Source: M3007 sp031425155
GTDB lineage: Bacteria > Bacteroidota > Bacteroidia > Chitinophagales > Saprospiraceae
NCBI GenBank assembly: GCA_031425155.1
Contig: JANPIV010000013.1
Span: 35,241-99,240, forward strand
Direction of reading: 5' to 3'
DNA: 64,000 nt
The translations under genes were made by a program, and so were the position numbers. The notes below the pieces were generated by a model. It did not search any database and had not been told where the DNA came from. It worked only from the letters and a program-made list of their open reading frames with translations. Below, piece after piece: positions 1 through 7,795 of this stretch (positions within the stretch are counted from its first letter, which is position 1; each line of letters opens with the position of its first letter).

Positions 1-1106
1 TATCGGGCGAGTACCAATCCAAACTCACGCTGATGTCGGAGTCGCTGCGCAACGACGGACGTGTGTGGGTGCCCAAAAGTGCCGACGACCGGCTGAAAGA
101 CCCGCGTCAAATCCCCGAAGCGGATCGGGATTACTACCTCGAACGCCGCTATCCCGCTTATGGCAATCTGGTGCCGCGCGACATCGCCAGCCGGGCCGCC
201 AAAATAGTCTGCGACGAAGGTCGTGGTGTCGGTAAATCCGGCCTGGCGGTCTATCTCGATTTTGCCGATGCTATCAAACGCAAAGGCAAACCGGCGGTGG
301 AAGCCGCTTATGGCAACCTCTTCGAGATGTACGAAAAAATCACCGGCGACAATCCCTACGAACTGCCGATGCGAATCTATCCCGCTGTACACTACACGAT
401 GGGTGGCCTGTGGGTGGACTATGAACTAATGACCACATTGCCAGGACTTTATGCCTGCGGCGAAGCCAATTTTAGCGACCACGGAGCCAACCGCCTCGGT
501 GCTTCGGCCCTTATGCAGGGTCTGGCCGACGGTTATTTTGTGCTGCCTTACACCATCGGTTCTTACCTCTCCGAGGAAATCCGTACGGGGGCTATTTCTA
601 CCCAAACGCCGGAATTTGCGGCAGCGGAACAGGACGTGCAAACGCGCATCAGCCAACTCATGGGCGTTGGTGGCAAGCAGAGTGTGGAGAGTTTTCACCG
701 CCGCCTGGGACTTATTATGTGGGACAAATGCGGGATGGCGCGTAATGCCGCCGGACTGCAACAGGCCATCACCGAAATACGCGCCCTGCGCGCCGAATTC
801 TGGAAAGACGTCTTTGTGCCCGGCACGACCAACGAATATAACCCCGAACTGGAAAAGGCCTGGCGGGTCGCCGACTTTATGGAACTCGGTGAACTGATGT
901 GCCAGGATGCCCTGCACCGCAACGAAAGTTGTGGCGGTCACTTCCGCGAAGAATACCAGACCCCGGAAGGCGAAGCCCTGCGCGACGACGAAAACTTCAT
1001 GTACGTGGCCGCCTGGGAATGGAAAGGGGAGGGCACGCCGCAGGAATTGCACAAGGAACAGTTGGACTATGAAGAAGTGAAGGTGACGCAGCGGAGTTAT
1101 AAGTAA
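1..1106 (+). CDS. sdhA: Succinate dehydrogenase/fumarate reductase flavoprotein subunit (5' truncated)
   Basis: FAD-bearing catalytic subunit of complex II, oxidising succinate to fumarate at the membrane. The reading frame is open from the first codon at base 3, so the N-terminal part (FAD-binding Rossmann region) lies outside the window and about 367 residues remain. The visible part holds the family's capping and active-site region: HYTMGGLWVDY, then GLYACGEANFSDHGANRLG, where the HGANRLG stretch carries the substrate-binding arginine and contacts FAD, followed by the C-terminal helical domain. The family is usually about 640 residues in Bacteroidota. The iron-sulfur subunit normally follows directly; here it lies 2.4 kb downstream after four unrelated small genes. 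Identity is clear from the motifs. Confidence 0.96.
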   Translation, partial: SGEYQSKLTLMSESLRNDGRVWVPKSADDRLKDPRQIPEADRDYYLERRYPAYGNLVPRDIASRAAKIVCDEGRGVGKSGLAVYLDFADAIKRKGKPAVEAAYGNLFEMYEKITGDNPYELPMRIYPAVHYTMGGLWVDYELMTTLPGLYACGEANFSDHGANRLGASALMQGLADGYFVLPYTIGSYLSEEIRTGAISTQTPEFAAAEQDVQTRISQLMGVGGKQSVESFHRRLGLIMWDKCGMARNAAGLQQAITEIRALRAEFWKDVFVPGTTNEYNPELEKAWRVADFMELGELMCQDALHRNESCGGHFREEYQTPEGEALRDDENFMYVAAWEWKGEGTPQELHKEQLDYEEVKVTQRSYK

Positions 1107-1134
1107 ATTCTTCTAATCTCTAAATATCTGGAAT

Positions 1135-1644
1135 ATGCTTTACTTCAAGATGGGCCACGGAAACGTATCTGCTATGCTTTTGAGCAGTATGTTATTGGTT
1201 CTTGGAGCATTTGCCAGTGGCTGCAAGGACAAGGAGCCGGAATTATTGCCGGTACCTATTACCATCGTCACCGACACCACTGCCACCCCCACCGTCATGG
1301 ACGAAGTGATGGGTGTGCATACGAATGGCCACTGCACTTACTGGAGACAGAATCGTGTTCTAAATATAGTGGAAGTGGACACTACCTTTGAAACCGGTAC
1401 TATTGAAATAACCCGGGTAAATGACCTGGGGGTACGTGCAGCCGGGCATGGCTGGCAAGACCTTGCTTCTTTCAGGATGCCCGTTGGAAGCACTGATACA
1501 ATGTTCTATGGAGTGGGACATACGATGTCCTCTACTTTCGGTATAACGATTAACCTGAATGCCCGAACCATTTCTACGGGTTACTCCTTTTCTTATCCTT
1601 CGTACCCTACCGTATCTACCTCGACGGGGTTTTGGAAATTTTGA
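1135..1644 (+). CDS. Putative secreted lipoprotein, unknown function
   Basis: A 169-residue protein that I do not recognise. The N-terminus has a hydrophobic segment ending in a lipobox (AFASGC, Cys about residue 30), so it is probably lipidated and held in the outer membrane or periplasm. Starts at the sixth or fourteenth residue (bases 1150 or 1174) would give a more normal signal peptide; I keep the first ATG because it sits 28 bases after sdhA. The mature part is rich in Thr, Gly and Val with no motif I can name. It is the first of four small genes between sdhA and sdhB and is visibly more AT-rich than sdhA. Confidence 0.7.
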   Translation: MLYFKMGHGNVSAMLLSSMLLVLGAFASGCKDKEPELLPVPITIVTDTTATPTVMDEVMGVHTNGHCTYWRQNRVLNIVEVDTTFETGTIEITRVNDLGVRAAGHGWQDLASFRMPVGSTDTMFYGVGHTMSSTFGITINLNARTISTGYSFSYPSYPTVSTSTGFWKF

Positions 1645-1652
1645 AGCCGACT

Positions 1653-2306
1653 ATGCGCTATCTGTTCTATCTGTCTTTAATACTACTACTATGCACTACC
1701 TCCGTAGCGGCGCAGCCCCAATATTGCGACCAGTCGTTGCAGTATGGGGATACGACGATTTGCCAGGAATTTGCAGGTAAAAAGCATCGTTTATTTAGAG
1801 AGCGTTTTTATGTACAAGACGAGCGAATTTATACCCGCTGGTGGCATTATCGGAAAAATGGGGATTATCAATGGCGACAGAAAAAAAAGAGGGGCGCATT
1901 TGCTGAATCGGAAGGCCCGGCAATGGTTTATTATGCAAATGGGATGGTCAAAATGACGGCACGTTTTAGCAATGGCAAACAGGTGGGAGACTGCTTAAAT
2001 TACTATCCTTCTGGTGCAATAAAAATGCACTGTTATCATGGAGAAAAAGGGAAAATAAATGGCATTCGAACAATCTATCATGAGAATGGGCAATTGAAAT
2101 CAAAAGCGCGTTGGGAAAACGGGCGGCTGCGCGAAATACTGGAATATAAAGACGAGCGAGGGCAAGATATAGCCATAGGATCTTTTCAAAATGGCACCGG
2201 CGAGTGGATATGGCATGAAAAAGGCGAGCCAACGTATCTATATACCTATGTAGATGGGCGTTACAGGAAAAAGCGGAAACTGGAACCCGATAATAAGTCC
2301 CAATAA
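1653..2306 (+). CDS. Secreted MORN/YwqK-type repeat protein
   Basis: A 217-residue protein with a clean signal peptide (MRYLFYLSLILLLCTTSVAA, cut before QPQYC). The middle carries several copies of the MORN-variant pattern typical of the 'YwqK antitoxin-like' family: GPAMVYYANGMVKMTARFSNG, then NYYPSGAIKMHCYHG, then IYHENGQLKSKARWENG. Such repeats form beta hairpins; the antitoxin label in databases is not supported by anything here, since there is no toxin next to it. An upstream TTG at 1632 is in frame but would overlap the previous gene and spoil the signal peptide, so the ATG at 1653, eight bases after the preceding stop, is preferred. Function unknown. Confidence 0.75.
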   Translation: MRYLFYLSLILLLCTTSVAAQPQYCDQSLQYGDTTICQEFAGKKHRLFRERFYVQDERIYTRWWHYRKNGDYQWRQKKKRGAFAESEGPAMVYYANGMVKMTARFSNGKQVGDCLNYYPSGAIKMHCYHGEKGKINGIRTIYHENGQLKSKARWENGRLREILEYKDERGQDIAIGSFQNGTGEWIWHEKGEPTYLYTYVDGRYRKKRKLEPDNKSQ

Positions 2307-2335
2307 ACAGTAATTGCATCTATCAACCTGTTTAA

Positions 2336-2842
2336 GTGTTGTCTCTCGTGGAAACACAGCATATTGTCAACAAAATTTATTCTTTCCTACACCAGATCGG
2401 TATTCCTTTCCAGGAAACCGACATTGAAATAACGACCTTTTTACCAGGCATCCGCATAGAAGCCGGGAAACTGGAAATAGACCGGCAGAAGTTGCAGCAT
2501 CCCGGTGATATTCTGCACGAAGCCGGGCACTTGGCATTGACTGAACCGGCCCGCCGGGCAACGTTGGATCAGGCAGAAATGGATAAGGGGAACGCGCAGG
2601 AAAGTGAAGAAATAGGCGTGTTGTTGTGGACCTATTTGGCGGCGAAACACTTGGATATGCCCGCCGAAATAGTGTTTCATGCGGAAGGGTACAGGGGGCA
2701 GTCGCAGTGGTTGATGGATAATTTTAATCAGGGGTACTACATTGGATTGCCTTTGCTGAAATGGATGGGCGTGGTGGAGAATGTACCTGAGGGCACGCTC
2801 CCCAAAGTGGTGAATTGGCTAAGGCAAAACCAAAGCAATTGA
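2336..2842 (+). CDS. Conserved small protein with HEAGH motif (possible zinc metallopeptidase fold)
   Basis: A 168-residue soluble protein without a signal peptide. Near residue 62 it has HEAGH followed by LALTEPARRA, an HExxH-like zincin signature, and further on a conserved-looking FHAEGYRGQSQWLMDNF segment and a GLPLLKWMG segment. I recall similar hypothetical proteins in other phyla with the same LHEAGHLA...PARRA arrangement, but cannot name a characterised member. A third zinc ligand is not obvious, so catalysis is uncertain. The start is also uncertain: GTG at 2336, TTG at 2339 or GTG at 2348; no ATG is available near the N-terminus. It lies between two secreted proteins in the sdhA-sdhB gap. 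Confidence 0.65.
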   Translation: MLSLVETQHIVNKIYSFLHQIGIPFQETDIEITTFLPGIRIEAGKLEIDRQKLQHPGDILHEAGHLALTEPARRATLDQAEMDKGNAQESEEIGVLLWTYLAAKHLDMPAEIVFHAEGYRGQSQWLMDNFNQGYYIGLPLLKWMGVVENVPEGTLPKVVNWLRQNQSN

Positions 2843-2859
2843 TTGTGAACCAGTTTTTT

Positions 2860-3477
2860 ATGAAAAAAAACCTCGTATTTGTTCTTTTCTTTATCGCAAC
2901 GATGGCGCGGGCGCAGGACAGATTTGAATTGATCAATCCATCTTTCGAGATAAACGCCGCCGAGGCAGGTATGCCGCCCAGTGGCTGGATAGATTTAGGA
3001 GTGAAGACCGAAACACCCCCGGACCGGCAGCCGGGACGATTTGAGGTGATTTTGCCGGCGCAGGAGGGTGAGTTGTACGTGGGTTTGGTGGTGCGCGAAA
3101 ACAACAGTTGGGAGGGACTTGGGCAGAAACTAAAAGGTTCTTTGAAAAAGGATTCCGTTTATACCTTCAGTGTGTATTTGACCCGTTCGCAGAAATACAT
3201 GTCGGCCACCAGGACCAGTACGGCATTTATTAACTTTAATGCACCCACTATTTTGAAGATTTGGGGTTATAATACGAGTACACAACAAGATGAACTGCTG
3301 GCCGAAAGTTCGGCAGTTAGTCATTCTGAATGGACAAAATATAGTTTTACTTTAACGCCCACTGTGGCTGATTTTGACGAACTGGATTTAATGGCTTATT
3401 ACGCACCGGGATTTGAAAATAAAAATGGTAACTTGCTGATAGACAATTGTTCAGCAATAGTGAGAGTAAAGAAATGA
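2860..3477 (+). CDS. Secreted protein with galactose-binding-like (jelly-roll) domain
   Basis: A 205-residue exported protein: signal peptide MKKNLVFVLFFIATMARA followed by QDRFELINPSFE. The NPSFE...PPSGW start and the later VYTFSVYLTRSQ strand pattern resemble the carbohydrate-binding-like jelly-roll domains often seen at the N-termini of Bacteroidota secreted proteins; here the domain stands alone with no C-terminal OmpA or sorting domain. An in-frame TTG at 2815 would start inside the previous gene and bury the signal peptide, so ATG 2860 is chosen. The ligand is unknown. Last of the four genes that separate sdhA from sdhB. Confidence 0.65.
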   Translation: MKKNLVFVLFFIATMARAQDRFELINPSFEINAAEAGMPPSGWIDLGVKTETPPDRQPGRFEVILPAQEGELYVGLVVRENNSWEGLGQKLKGSLKKDSVYTFSVYLTRSQKYMSATRTSTAFINFNAPTILKIWGYNTSTQQDELLAESSAVSHSEWTKYSFTLTPTVADFDELDLMAYYAPGFENKNGNLLIDNCSAIVRVKK

Positions 3478-3489
3478 GTGATTACGACC

Positions 3490-3520
3490 CCAATAACCAA
3501 TAACTAATAACCAGTAACAA
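3490..3520 (+). repeat. ACCAATAACC-type leader repeat before sdhB
   Basis: Degenerate tandem units (CAATAACCAATAACTAATAA, then CCAGTAAC) end three bases before the sdhB start codon. The same type of leader precedes five other genes in the window. Confidence 0.6.
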
Positions 3521-3523
3521 ATT

Positions 3524-4276
3524 ATGAGACTCACACTCAAAATATGGCGCCAGGGCGGCCGGTACAAAGGAGAATTCGTCACCTACCAGTTGCCGGATGT
3601 CAATCCTGATATGTCTTTCCTCGAAATGCTCGACGTGCTGAACGAACAGCTCATTCACCAGCGGGAGGAGCCGGTGTCTTTTGAACACGACTGCCGCGAA
3701 GGCATTTGCGGGAGCTGTTCGCTGACTATTGACGGTCGCGCACACGGCCCGATGAAAGGCACGACGACCTGCCAGGTCCACATGCGGCACTACAAAGACG
3801 GCGATACCATCGTGATCGAACCGTTTCGGGCGCAGGCCTTCCCGGTCATCAAAGATCTGGTAGTCAATCGCGCCGCTTTCGACCGCATCATCCAGGCGGG
3901 CGGCTACGTGAGTGTCAACACCGGCCAGGCCCAGGATGCCAACGCCATTCCGATTGAGAAGGATACCGCGCTGCGGTCGTTCGATGCGGCGGCGTGTATT
4001 GGCTGCGGTGCCTGCGTGGCGGCTTGCCCCAACTCGTCGGCGATGCTCTTTACTTCGGCCAAAGTGTCGCACCTCGCGCTATTGCCGCAAGGCCAGGTCG
4101 AGCATCAAAAACGTGTGCTGGCGATGGTCAATCAAATGGACGCAGAGGGTTTTGGTCGCTGCTCCAACGTGACGGCCTGCGAAGCAGAATGCCCGAAAGA
4201 GATTTCGATAGAAAATATTGCCCGCCTGAACCGCGAGTACATCGGGGCCGTGTTCGCTTCGGAAAGGGCCGTATAG
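3524..4276 (+). CDS. sdhB: Succinate dehydrogenase/fumarate reductase iron-sulfur subunit
   Basis: 250-residue electron-transfer subunit of complex II that passes electrons from the flavoprotein to the membrane quinone site. All three cluster sites are visible: a plant-type 2Fe-2S site with Cys57, Cys62, Cys65 (CREGICGSC) and Cys83; a 4Fe-4S site in CIGCGACVAACP (Cys158, 161, 164) with Cys168; and Cys213, Cys219 and Cys223 in CSNVTACEAECP completing the 3Fe-4S and 4Fe-4S ligands. Length and motifs match Bacteroidota fumarate reductase/SDH type proteins. It should be translated with sdhA, but four unrelated genes intervene, so it may have its own promoter near the ACCAATAACC-type leader. A strong hairpin follows the stop. 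Confidence 0.97.
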   Translation: MRLTLKIWRQGGRYKGEFVTYQLPDVNPDMSFLEMLDVLNEQLIHQREEPVSFEHDCREGICGSCSLTIDGRAHGPMKGTTTCQVHMRHYKDGDTIVIEPFRAQAFPVIKDLVVNRAAFDRIIQAGGYVSVNTGQAQDANAIPIEKDTALRSFDAAACIGCGACVAACPNSSAMLFTSAKVSHLALLPQGQVEHQKRVLAMVNQMDAEGFGRCSNVTACEAECPKEISIENIARLNREYIGAVFASERAV

Positions 4277-4302
4277 CCGATCCCCTGATCGGCTTATAAA
4301 AG

Positions 4303-4334
4303 CGGGTCAGCAGGCGTCATCGCCTGCTGACCCG
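4303..4334 (+). terminator. Hairpin after sdhB
   Basis: Perfect 14-bp stem (CGGGTCAGCAGGCG at 4303-4316 with its complement at 4321-4334) and a TCAT loop, 26 bases after the sdhB stop. No good T-run follows, so it may act as an mRNA-stabilising end rather than a classical terminator. A smaller 7-bp stem (4276-4282/4287-4293) overlaps the stop codon. Confidence 0.6.
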
Positions 4335-4408
4335 TTGTAGTAATGCAAACCATTATTTTTTGAACGATCACTTATAGAAAAAATTTCGATGGAGGATATA
4401 AGATGGAG

Positions 4409-4462
4409 GAATGTTGATTTTTGATGTAAGAACACGTCATCGGCCATCAAATATCAACATTC
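4409..4462. repeat. Inverted repeat between convergent sdhB and ppx
   Basis: Arms 4409-4426 and 4445-4462 pair at 17 of 18 positions around an 18-base loop (GAATGTTGATTTTTGATG against CATCAAATATCAACATTC). It lies in the convergent gap and could end either transcript; the flanks are AT-rich and hold no gene. Confidence 0.45.
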
Positions 4463-4551
4463 ATCAATCTGCATTCATCAATCAAAAAATGTTTTACCTT
4501 TTATGTAATTGAAAATCAATAAATTGTAATGCAGTAAATTCACTTACTTAC

Positions 4552-5469
4552 CTATTCCGCCGCTCCCGCCAGTTCCGCCAGCATCCCCTCTTTCATTGCA
4601 TACGCAGAAGTGTAAATCTCCCGAATGCCCGCGCGATGCAGCACATGGCGGATCAGCACCATCGCCACCACCACCATTTCTATGCGCTCGTCGGGGAGTT
4701 TGGGCATAGCGCGGCGTTCTTCCAAAGTGCTTTCTACCAACTGATTATACAGAGGCCAAAAAGTCGAAAGTTCGATATAACCATATAATTCGGCCTTCGT
4801 GGCCGGGTCCAGCACAAACAGGTCAATCACATCGAACGTGCCCGAAGCGCCCACCAGCGTCGGCGAGGGATACTGCTCCAACGCTGCCCACAAGTCAGTC
4901 AGTGCCAGTTCCAGAAAGGCCTCGAGTTGTACAATTTCCAGGGCAGAAATGGGGTCGTCGTGGTGAAAATTCCGGTAAAGCACGGCTACACCCAGCGGAA
5001 AACTTTGTTGCCAAAGTACCTGCGTCCGGTCGGCAATAATGAACTCCACGCTGCCGCCACCAATATCCATGATGAGTACCCGGTTGTCGGGAAAAGGCAC
5101 CGCCTGCCGTACGCCCTGATAGATGAGTGCTGCCTCCCGGTCGCCGGGAATGCTCTGTGGGCGGATGCTGGTCAGCGCGAAGGCTTGTTCCAGAAAATCC
5201 GGCGCATTGGTGGCCGTGCGCAGGGCCGCCGTCCCAAAGGCATACATCGCTGCGGGTGGCACGGCGTAGGCATCCAGTTGGATTTTGAAAGCCTGCAAAG
5301 CCGCCAATCCACGCGCAAATGGCTCATCTCCAATCCGTTCGATGCCCTGCTCGGCCAGTTTCACGTACCGTTTATCTTTCACCAATATCTGCCAATGACC
5401 CGTAGAGGTGCGTTCGGCAATGAGTAAATGAAAAGTATTCGTGCCCAAGTCAAGCACTGCAAAACGCAT
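4552..5469 (-). CDS. Exopolyphosphatase / pppGpp phosphohydrolase family (Ppx/GppA)
   Basis: 305-residue member of the ASKHA-fold Ppx/GppA family, which hydrolyses terminal phosphates from inorganic polyphosphate or converts pppGpp to ppGpp. The N-terminal phosphate-binding motif is present (FAVLDLGTNTFHLLIAE) and so is the second one, MDIGGGSVEFIIAD at about residue 141. At about 300 residues it is the short form, lacking the C-terminal HD-like domain of the E. coli enzymes, which is common in Bacteroidota. The sequence cannot decide between polyphosphate and pppGpp as substrate. It lies 50 bases downstream of the outer-membrane barrel gene in the same direction, so the two may be co-transcribed. 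Confidence 0.93.
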   Translation of the reverse strand: MRFAVLDLGTNTFHLLIAERTSTGHWQILVKDKRYVKLAEQGIERIGDEPFARGLAALQAFKIQLDAYAVPPAAMYAFGTAALRTATNAPDFLEQAFALTSIRPQSIPGDREAALIYQGVRQAVPFPDNRVLIMDIGGGSVEFIIADRTQVLWQQSFPLGVAVLYRNFHHDDPISALEIVQLEAFLELALTDLWAALEQYPSPTLVGASGTFDVIDLFVLDPATKAELYGYIELSTFWPLYNQLVESTLEERRAMPKLPDERIEMVVVAMVLIRHVLHRAGIREIYTSAYAMKEGMLAELAGAAE

Positions 5470-5519
5470 AAGCGATAAGTTGAGAAAGGTTGATAAGAGG
5501 TTATATTACCCAAAAATTT

Positions 5520-6197
5520 CTAAAAAAGATAAAACATCTGAAAATTCAGCGCGTGGCTGATCAGCGAATTCTGGTACGGGGCCGGGTTATAATCGCGGGG
5601 ATCGTACATCGAAAACAGCGAGCGCATATACCGGAAAGTGAAGCCGAAATGCGGGCTGGTCAGGATGTTGGCCCCGATCACGAAACTCAAATCATTACTT
5701 TTCAAAAAATCCAGAGCCACTATATCCAGGCCATTGAGTTCGCCTTTTGCTTTACCTGAACCCATATAGCGGGCATACATCAGCCCGATGTTGAAAGACG
5801 CTTTATACCAATCAGGGTCGCCGTTTTCGCCTTTTACCAACCAGTCTTTATAGTGCCACTGCACGGGTACTTCGATATAATCCAGGCGAATAGAAAAAAC
5901 GAACGGGTCATACCGATCTTTCACAAAGCGGCTTTTTGCCCCGCGCTGGGTGTAGAGTATTTCCACGCTGGCGTCGGTGCGCTTGCCCAATCGCACAATA
6001 CCGCGTGCTCCGGCTTGCAAACCTAATTTGTTATAACCGGCGGATTCGTCGCCGTCAATTTGCGAAGCAGTGACCCCGGCTATCAGGCCCGCGCCAAAAC
6101 GCTGTTGCTCGCTGCGATTCTGAGCCGGCAAGAGGTACGTAAAAGACAAGAAGCAACAGCCAAGCAGTACAAGGCGATGGGTAAATGAAGGTTTCAT
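5520..6197 (-). CDS. Outer-membrane beta-barrel protein (PorT-like family)
   Basis: 225-residue protein with a signal peptide (to about residue 26, ...TYLLPAQ) followed by alternating polar/hydrophobic strands typical of small 8-stranded barrels: GLIAGVTASQIDGDESAGYNK, then LQAGARGIVRLGK, then ASVEILYTQRGAKSRF and IEVPVQWHYKD. This is the Bacteroidota 'porin family/PorT' pattern (Outer membrane protein beta-barrel domain), ending in an aromatic residue (MFYLF) as barrels do. PorT itself is a T9SS assembly protein, but this large family includes many paralogues with unknown roles, so I do not name it. Its start lies within a shared leader repeat. Confidence 0.82.
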   Translation of the reverse strand: MKPSFTHRLVLLGCCFLSFTYLLPAQNRSEQQRFGAGLIAGVTASQIDGDESAGYNKLGLQAGARGIVRLGKRTDASVEILYTQRGAKSRFVKDRYDPFVFSIRLDYIEVPVQWHYKDWLVKGENGDPDWYKASFNIGLMYARYMGSGKAKGELNGLDIVALDFLKSNDLSFVIGANILTSPHFGFTFRYMRSLFSMYDPRDYNPAPYQNSLISHALNFQMFYLF

Positions 6198-6203
6198 GTT
6201 TGT

Positions 6204-6243
6204 AGGTAGTTATTGGTTATTTGTTAATTGGTTATTGGTTTGG
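6204..6243 (-). repeat. ACCAATAACC-type leader repeat before the barrel gene
   Basis: Read on the minus strand this is AAACCAATAACCAATTAACA, then AATAACCAATAACTACC, ending a few bases before the ATG at 6197. Same unit as before sdhB, here on the opposite strand. Confidence 0.6.
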
Positions 6244-6330
6244 AAATATGGTTGCCCGCCCAAAAGTCAAAAAAAGCGGACTAAAAACGCACTTCCGTTT
6301 ATCCGTTTTCTGCCACTGCCCGGATTTTGG

Positions 6331-6338
6331 TACTTTTG
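6331..6338 (+). promoter_or_regulatory. Putative -7 box TACTTTTG
   Basis: Exact match to the Bacteroidota -7 consensus TAnnTTTG, about 70 bases before the ATG at 6409. An identical box precedes gltX. No convincing -33 element is visible. Confidence 0.45.
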
Positions 6339-6408
6339 CGGGGCTGGCGGCGAAGATAACGGGATTGCCAGCGAGTATCAAGAGCTCAATGTTCCAATTG
6401 TCACTACT

Positions 6409-6675
6409 ATGCGTTATACCCAGGCTGCGCTTAAAAAAATCGAGGCATTGTTCGACGAACTGGACTATGTGGTCCGGTATGAAAAAGGCAGTTTTCAGAG
6501 CGGCTATTGTCTGGTGGAAAACCGCCGTATTGCCGTGGTCAACCGTTTTTTTGATACCGAAGCCCGTATTAATTGCCTGCTGGATATTTTGTCCAACCTC
6601 CAGTACGAATCCGACACGCTTTCTGAAAAATCCCGCGATCTGATCGAAAAGTGGAAAAAAACGCCAGCGGAATGA
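6409..6675 (+). CDS. Small conserved Bacteroidota protein, unknown function
   Basis: 88-residue soluble protein beginning MRYTQAALKKIEALFDELDY. The pattern VVRYEKGSFQSGYCLVENRRIAVVNRFFDTEARINCLLDIL is one I recall as a widespread hypothetical protein in Bacteroidota, usually next to a metallo-beta-lactamase-fold gene. The open frame extends upstream to 6196, but that part translates into implausible sequence and crosses the TACTTTTG promoter box, so the ATG at 6409 is used. Its stop overlaps the next gene's start (ATGA at 6672-6675), which points to translational coupling and a related role. No catalytic motif is seen. Confidence 0.8.
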   Translation: MRYTQAALKKIEALFDELDYVVRYEKGSFQSGYCLVENRRIAVVNRFFDTEARINCLLDILSNLQYESDTLSEKSRDLIEKWKKTPAE

Positions 6676-7433
6676 CGCTCACCCTCCTCGGCACCGGCAC
6701 TTCGCAGGGCGTGCCCGTCATCGGCTGTGACTGTGAGGTCTGCCAATCCACGGATCCACACGACAATCGGCTGCGTTCGGCGGCCCTCCTAACGGTCGGC
6801 CCGCTGAATATCCTGATGGATGCAGGCCCCGATTTTCGGCAGCAAATGCTCCGCGCTCAGGTGATGCACCTCGACGCCATTTTGCTTACCCACGAGCATA
6901 ACGACCACGTGATTGGCCTGGACGATATTCGGCCTTTCAACTTCAGGTCGGGCCAACCAATGATTATCTATGCCCTGCCGCGCGTAGCCGAGGAAGTGCG
7001 CCGCCGTTTCGACTATGTTTTCGGCGAACAAATTCCCGGCCTGCCCCGTATCGAGTTGTTGATGGTGGATGAAAATACGTCCTTGCAGTTCGGCCATGTC
7101 CACATTCAGCCCATTGGGGTGCGACACGGACGGCTGCCCATTCTGGGTTTTCGGATCAATGACCTGACTTATCTGACCGACGTAAAAACGGTTTCGGATG
7201 AAGAATTTGAAAAAATACGCGGTACGAAGTATTTGGTAGTCAATGCCTTACACCACGAATCCCATCCCACGCACCTAAATATCGAGGAAGCCCTGCATTT
7301 CATCAGGCGAGTCGCACCCGAACGCGCCTGGCTGACTCATATTAGCCATCGGCTGGGCCTAGCGCGGGTAGAAGGCCCGAAATTGCCGCCGGGCGTGGAG
7401 TTGGGGTATGATGGTTTGCAGATTGAGTTTTGA
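6672..7433 (+). CDS. MBL-fold metallo-hydrolase, PhnP / cyclic phosphodiesterase-like
   Basis: 253-residue metallo-beta-lactamase-fold hydrolase. The start LTLLGTGTSQGVPVIGC and the CDCEVCQS cysteine cluster (structural zinc site in PhnP) are followed by the metal motif THEHNDHVIGLDD (HxHxDH) and later His residues (VRHGRLPILGFR, NALHHESHPTH, THISHRLG). This arrangement matches the PhnP-like phosphodiesterases that open cyclic ribosyl phosphates or related nucleotides; Bacteroidota members are often annotated only as MBL-fold hydrolases. An upstream GTG (6651) is in frame, but the ATG at 6672 overlaps the preceding stop as ATGA and gives the family's usual N-terminus. Substrate unproven. Confidence 0.88.
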   Translation: MTLTLLGTGTSQGVPVIGCDCEVCQSTDPHDNRLRSAALLTVGPLNILMDAGPDFRQQMLRAQVMHLDAILLTHEHNDHVIGLDDIRPFNFRSGQPMIIYALPRVAEEVRRRFDYVFGEQIPGLPRIELLMVDENTSLQFGHVHIQPIGVRHGRLPILGFRINDLTYLTDVKTVSDEEFEKIRGTKYLVVNALHHESHPTHLNIEEALHFIRRVAPERAWLTHISHRLGLARVEGPKLPPGVELGYDGLQIEF

Positions 7434-7487
7434 AACGCGGATGGAGCGGGTTGGCGCGGATAGACACGGATTTTGAAACGCGGATGG
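7428..7487 (+). repeat. 17-bp direct repeat TTTTGAAACGCGGATGG
   Basis: Two exact copies, 7428-7444 and 7471-7487. The first includes the stop codon of the MBL gene. The sequence between is the CGCGGATAGACACGGAT-type phrase common in intergenic DNA of many bacteria. Confidence 0.6.
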
Positions 7488-7489
7488 GT

Positions 7490-7710
7490 GCTAACTACAT
7501 TGTAAATTAAATTGTTTGTGAAAATTAAGCAGTGCTACCTCCCCCGGCCTACGGCCACCCCCTCCAAAAGGGGGATACCGAGCGTACTGTCGCCATGTTC
7601 TTCCTTGGTCAAGCCCGGAGACTATCCCCCTTCGGAGGGGGTGGCCTTTAGGCCGGGGGAGGTAGGCCGCTCTTAATTTTGCCCAAAAACTCAGTTCAAA
7701 GTGTACTAAC
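7490..7710. mobile_element. MITE-like palindromic element, copy 1
   Basis: A 221-bp non-coding element with long terminal inverted repeats of about 87 bases each. The inner 42 bases of the arms (7535-7576 and 7624-7665) are nearly perfect complements (CTACCTCCCCCGGCCT...), while the outer parts match at most positions and end near GTTAGTACAC. About 47 bases of unrelated sequence form the centre. A one-armed copy of the same sequence lies at 63798-63879. It fills the gap between the MBL gene and the acyltransferase. There is no ORF of its own, so mobility, if any, would depend on a transposase elsewhere. No clear target-site duplication is visible. Confidence 0.6.
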
Positions 7711-7739
7711 TTTCGGAAAGTAAAAAAACTTTCCGAAAG
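7710..7739. promoter_or_regulatory. 12-bp perfect dyad ahead of the acyltransferase
   Basis: CTTTCGGAAAGT (7710-7721) pairs with ACTTTCCGAAAG (7728-7739) around AAAAAA. It could be an operator or a terminator hairpin; it abuts the right end of the MITE-like element. Confidence 0.4.
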
Positions 7740-7795
7740 GCGTGCTGCTGACCACATTGGCCACATTTATCAAATTGTCCACATTCTTTTAAAAA

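Noticed and set aside
1653..2306. Toxin-antitoxin module based on the YwqK-like antitoxin label
   Set aside because: No toxin-like gene is adjacent, and this protein is exported, which does not fit an antitoxin.
6196..6408. N-terminal extension of the small conserved protein
   Set aside because: The extension crosses a leader repeat and a promoter box and gives implausible Trp/Cys-rich sequence; the ATG at 6409 restores the usual family N-terminus.
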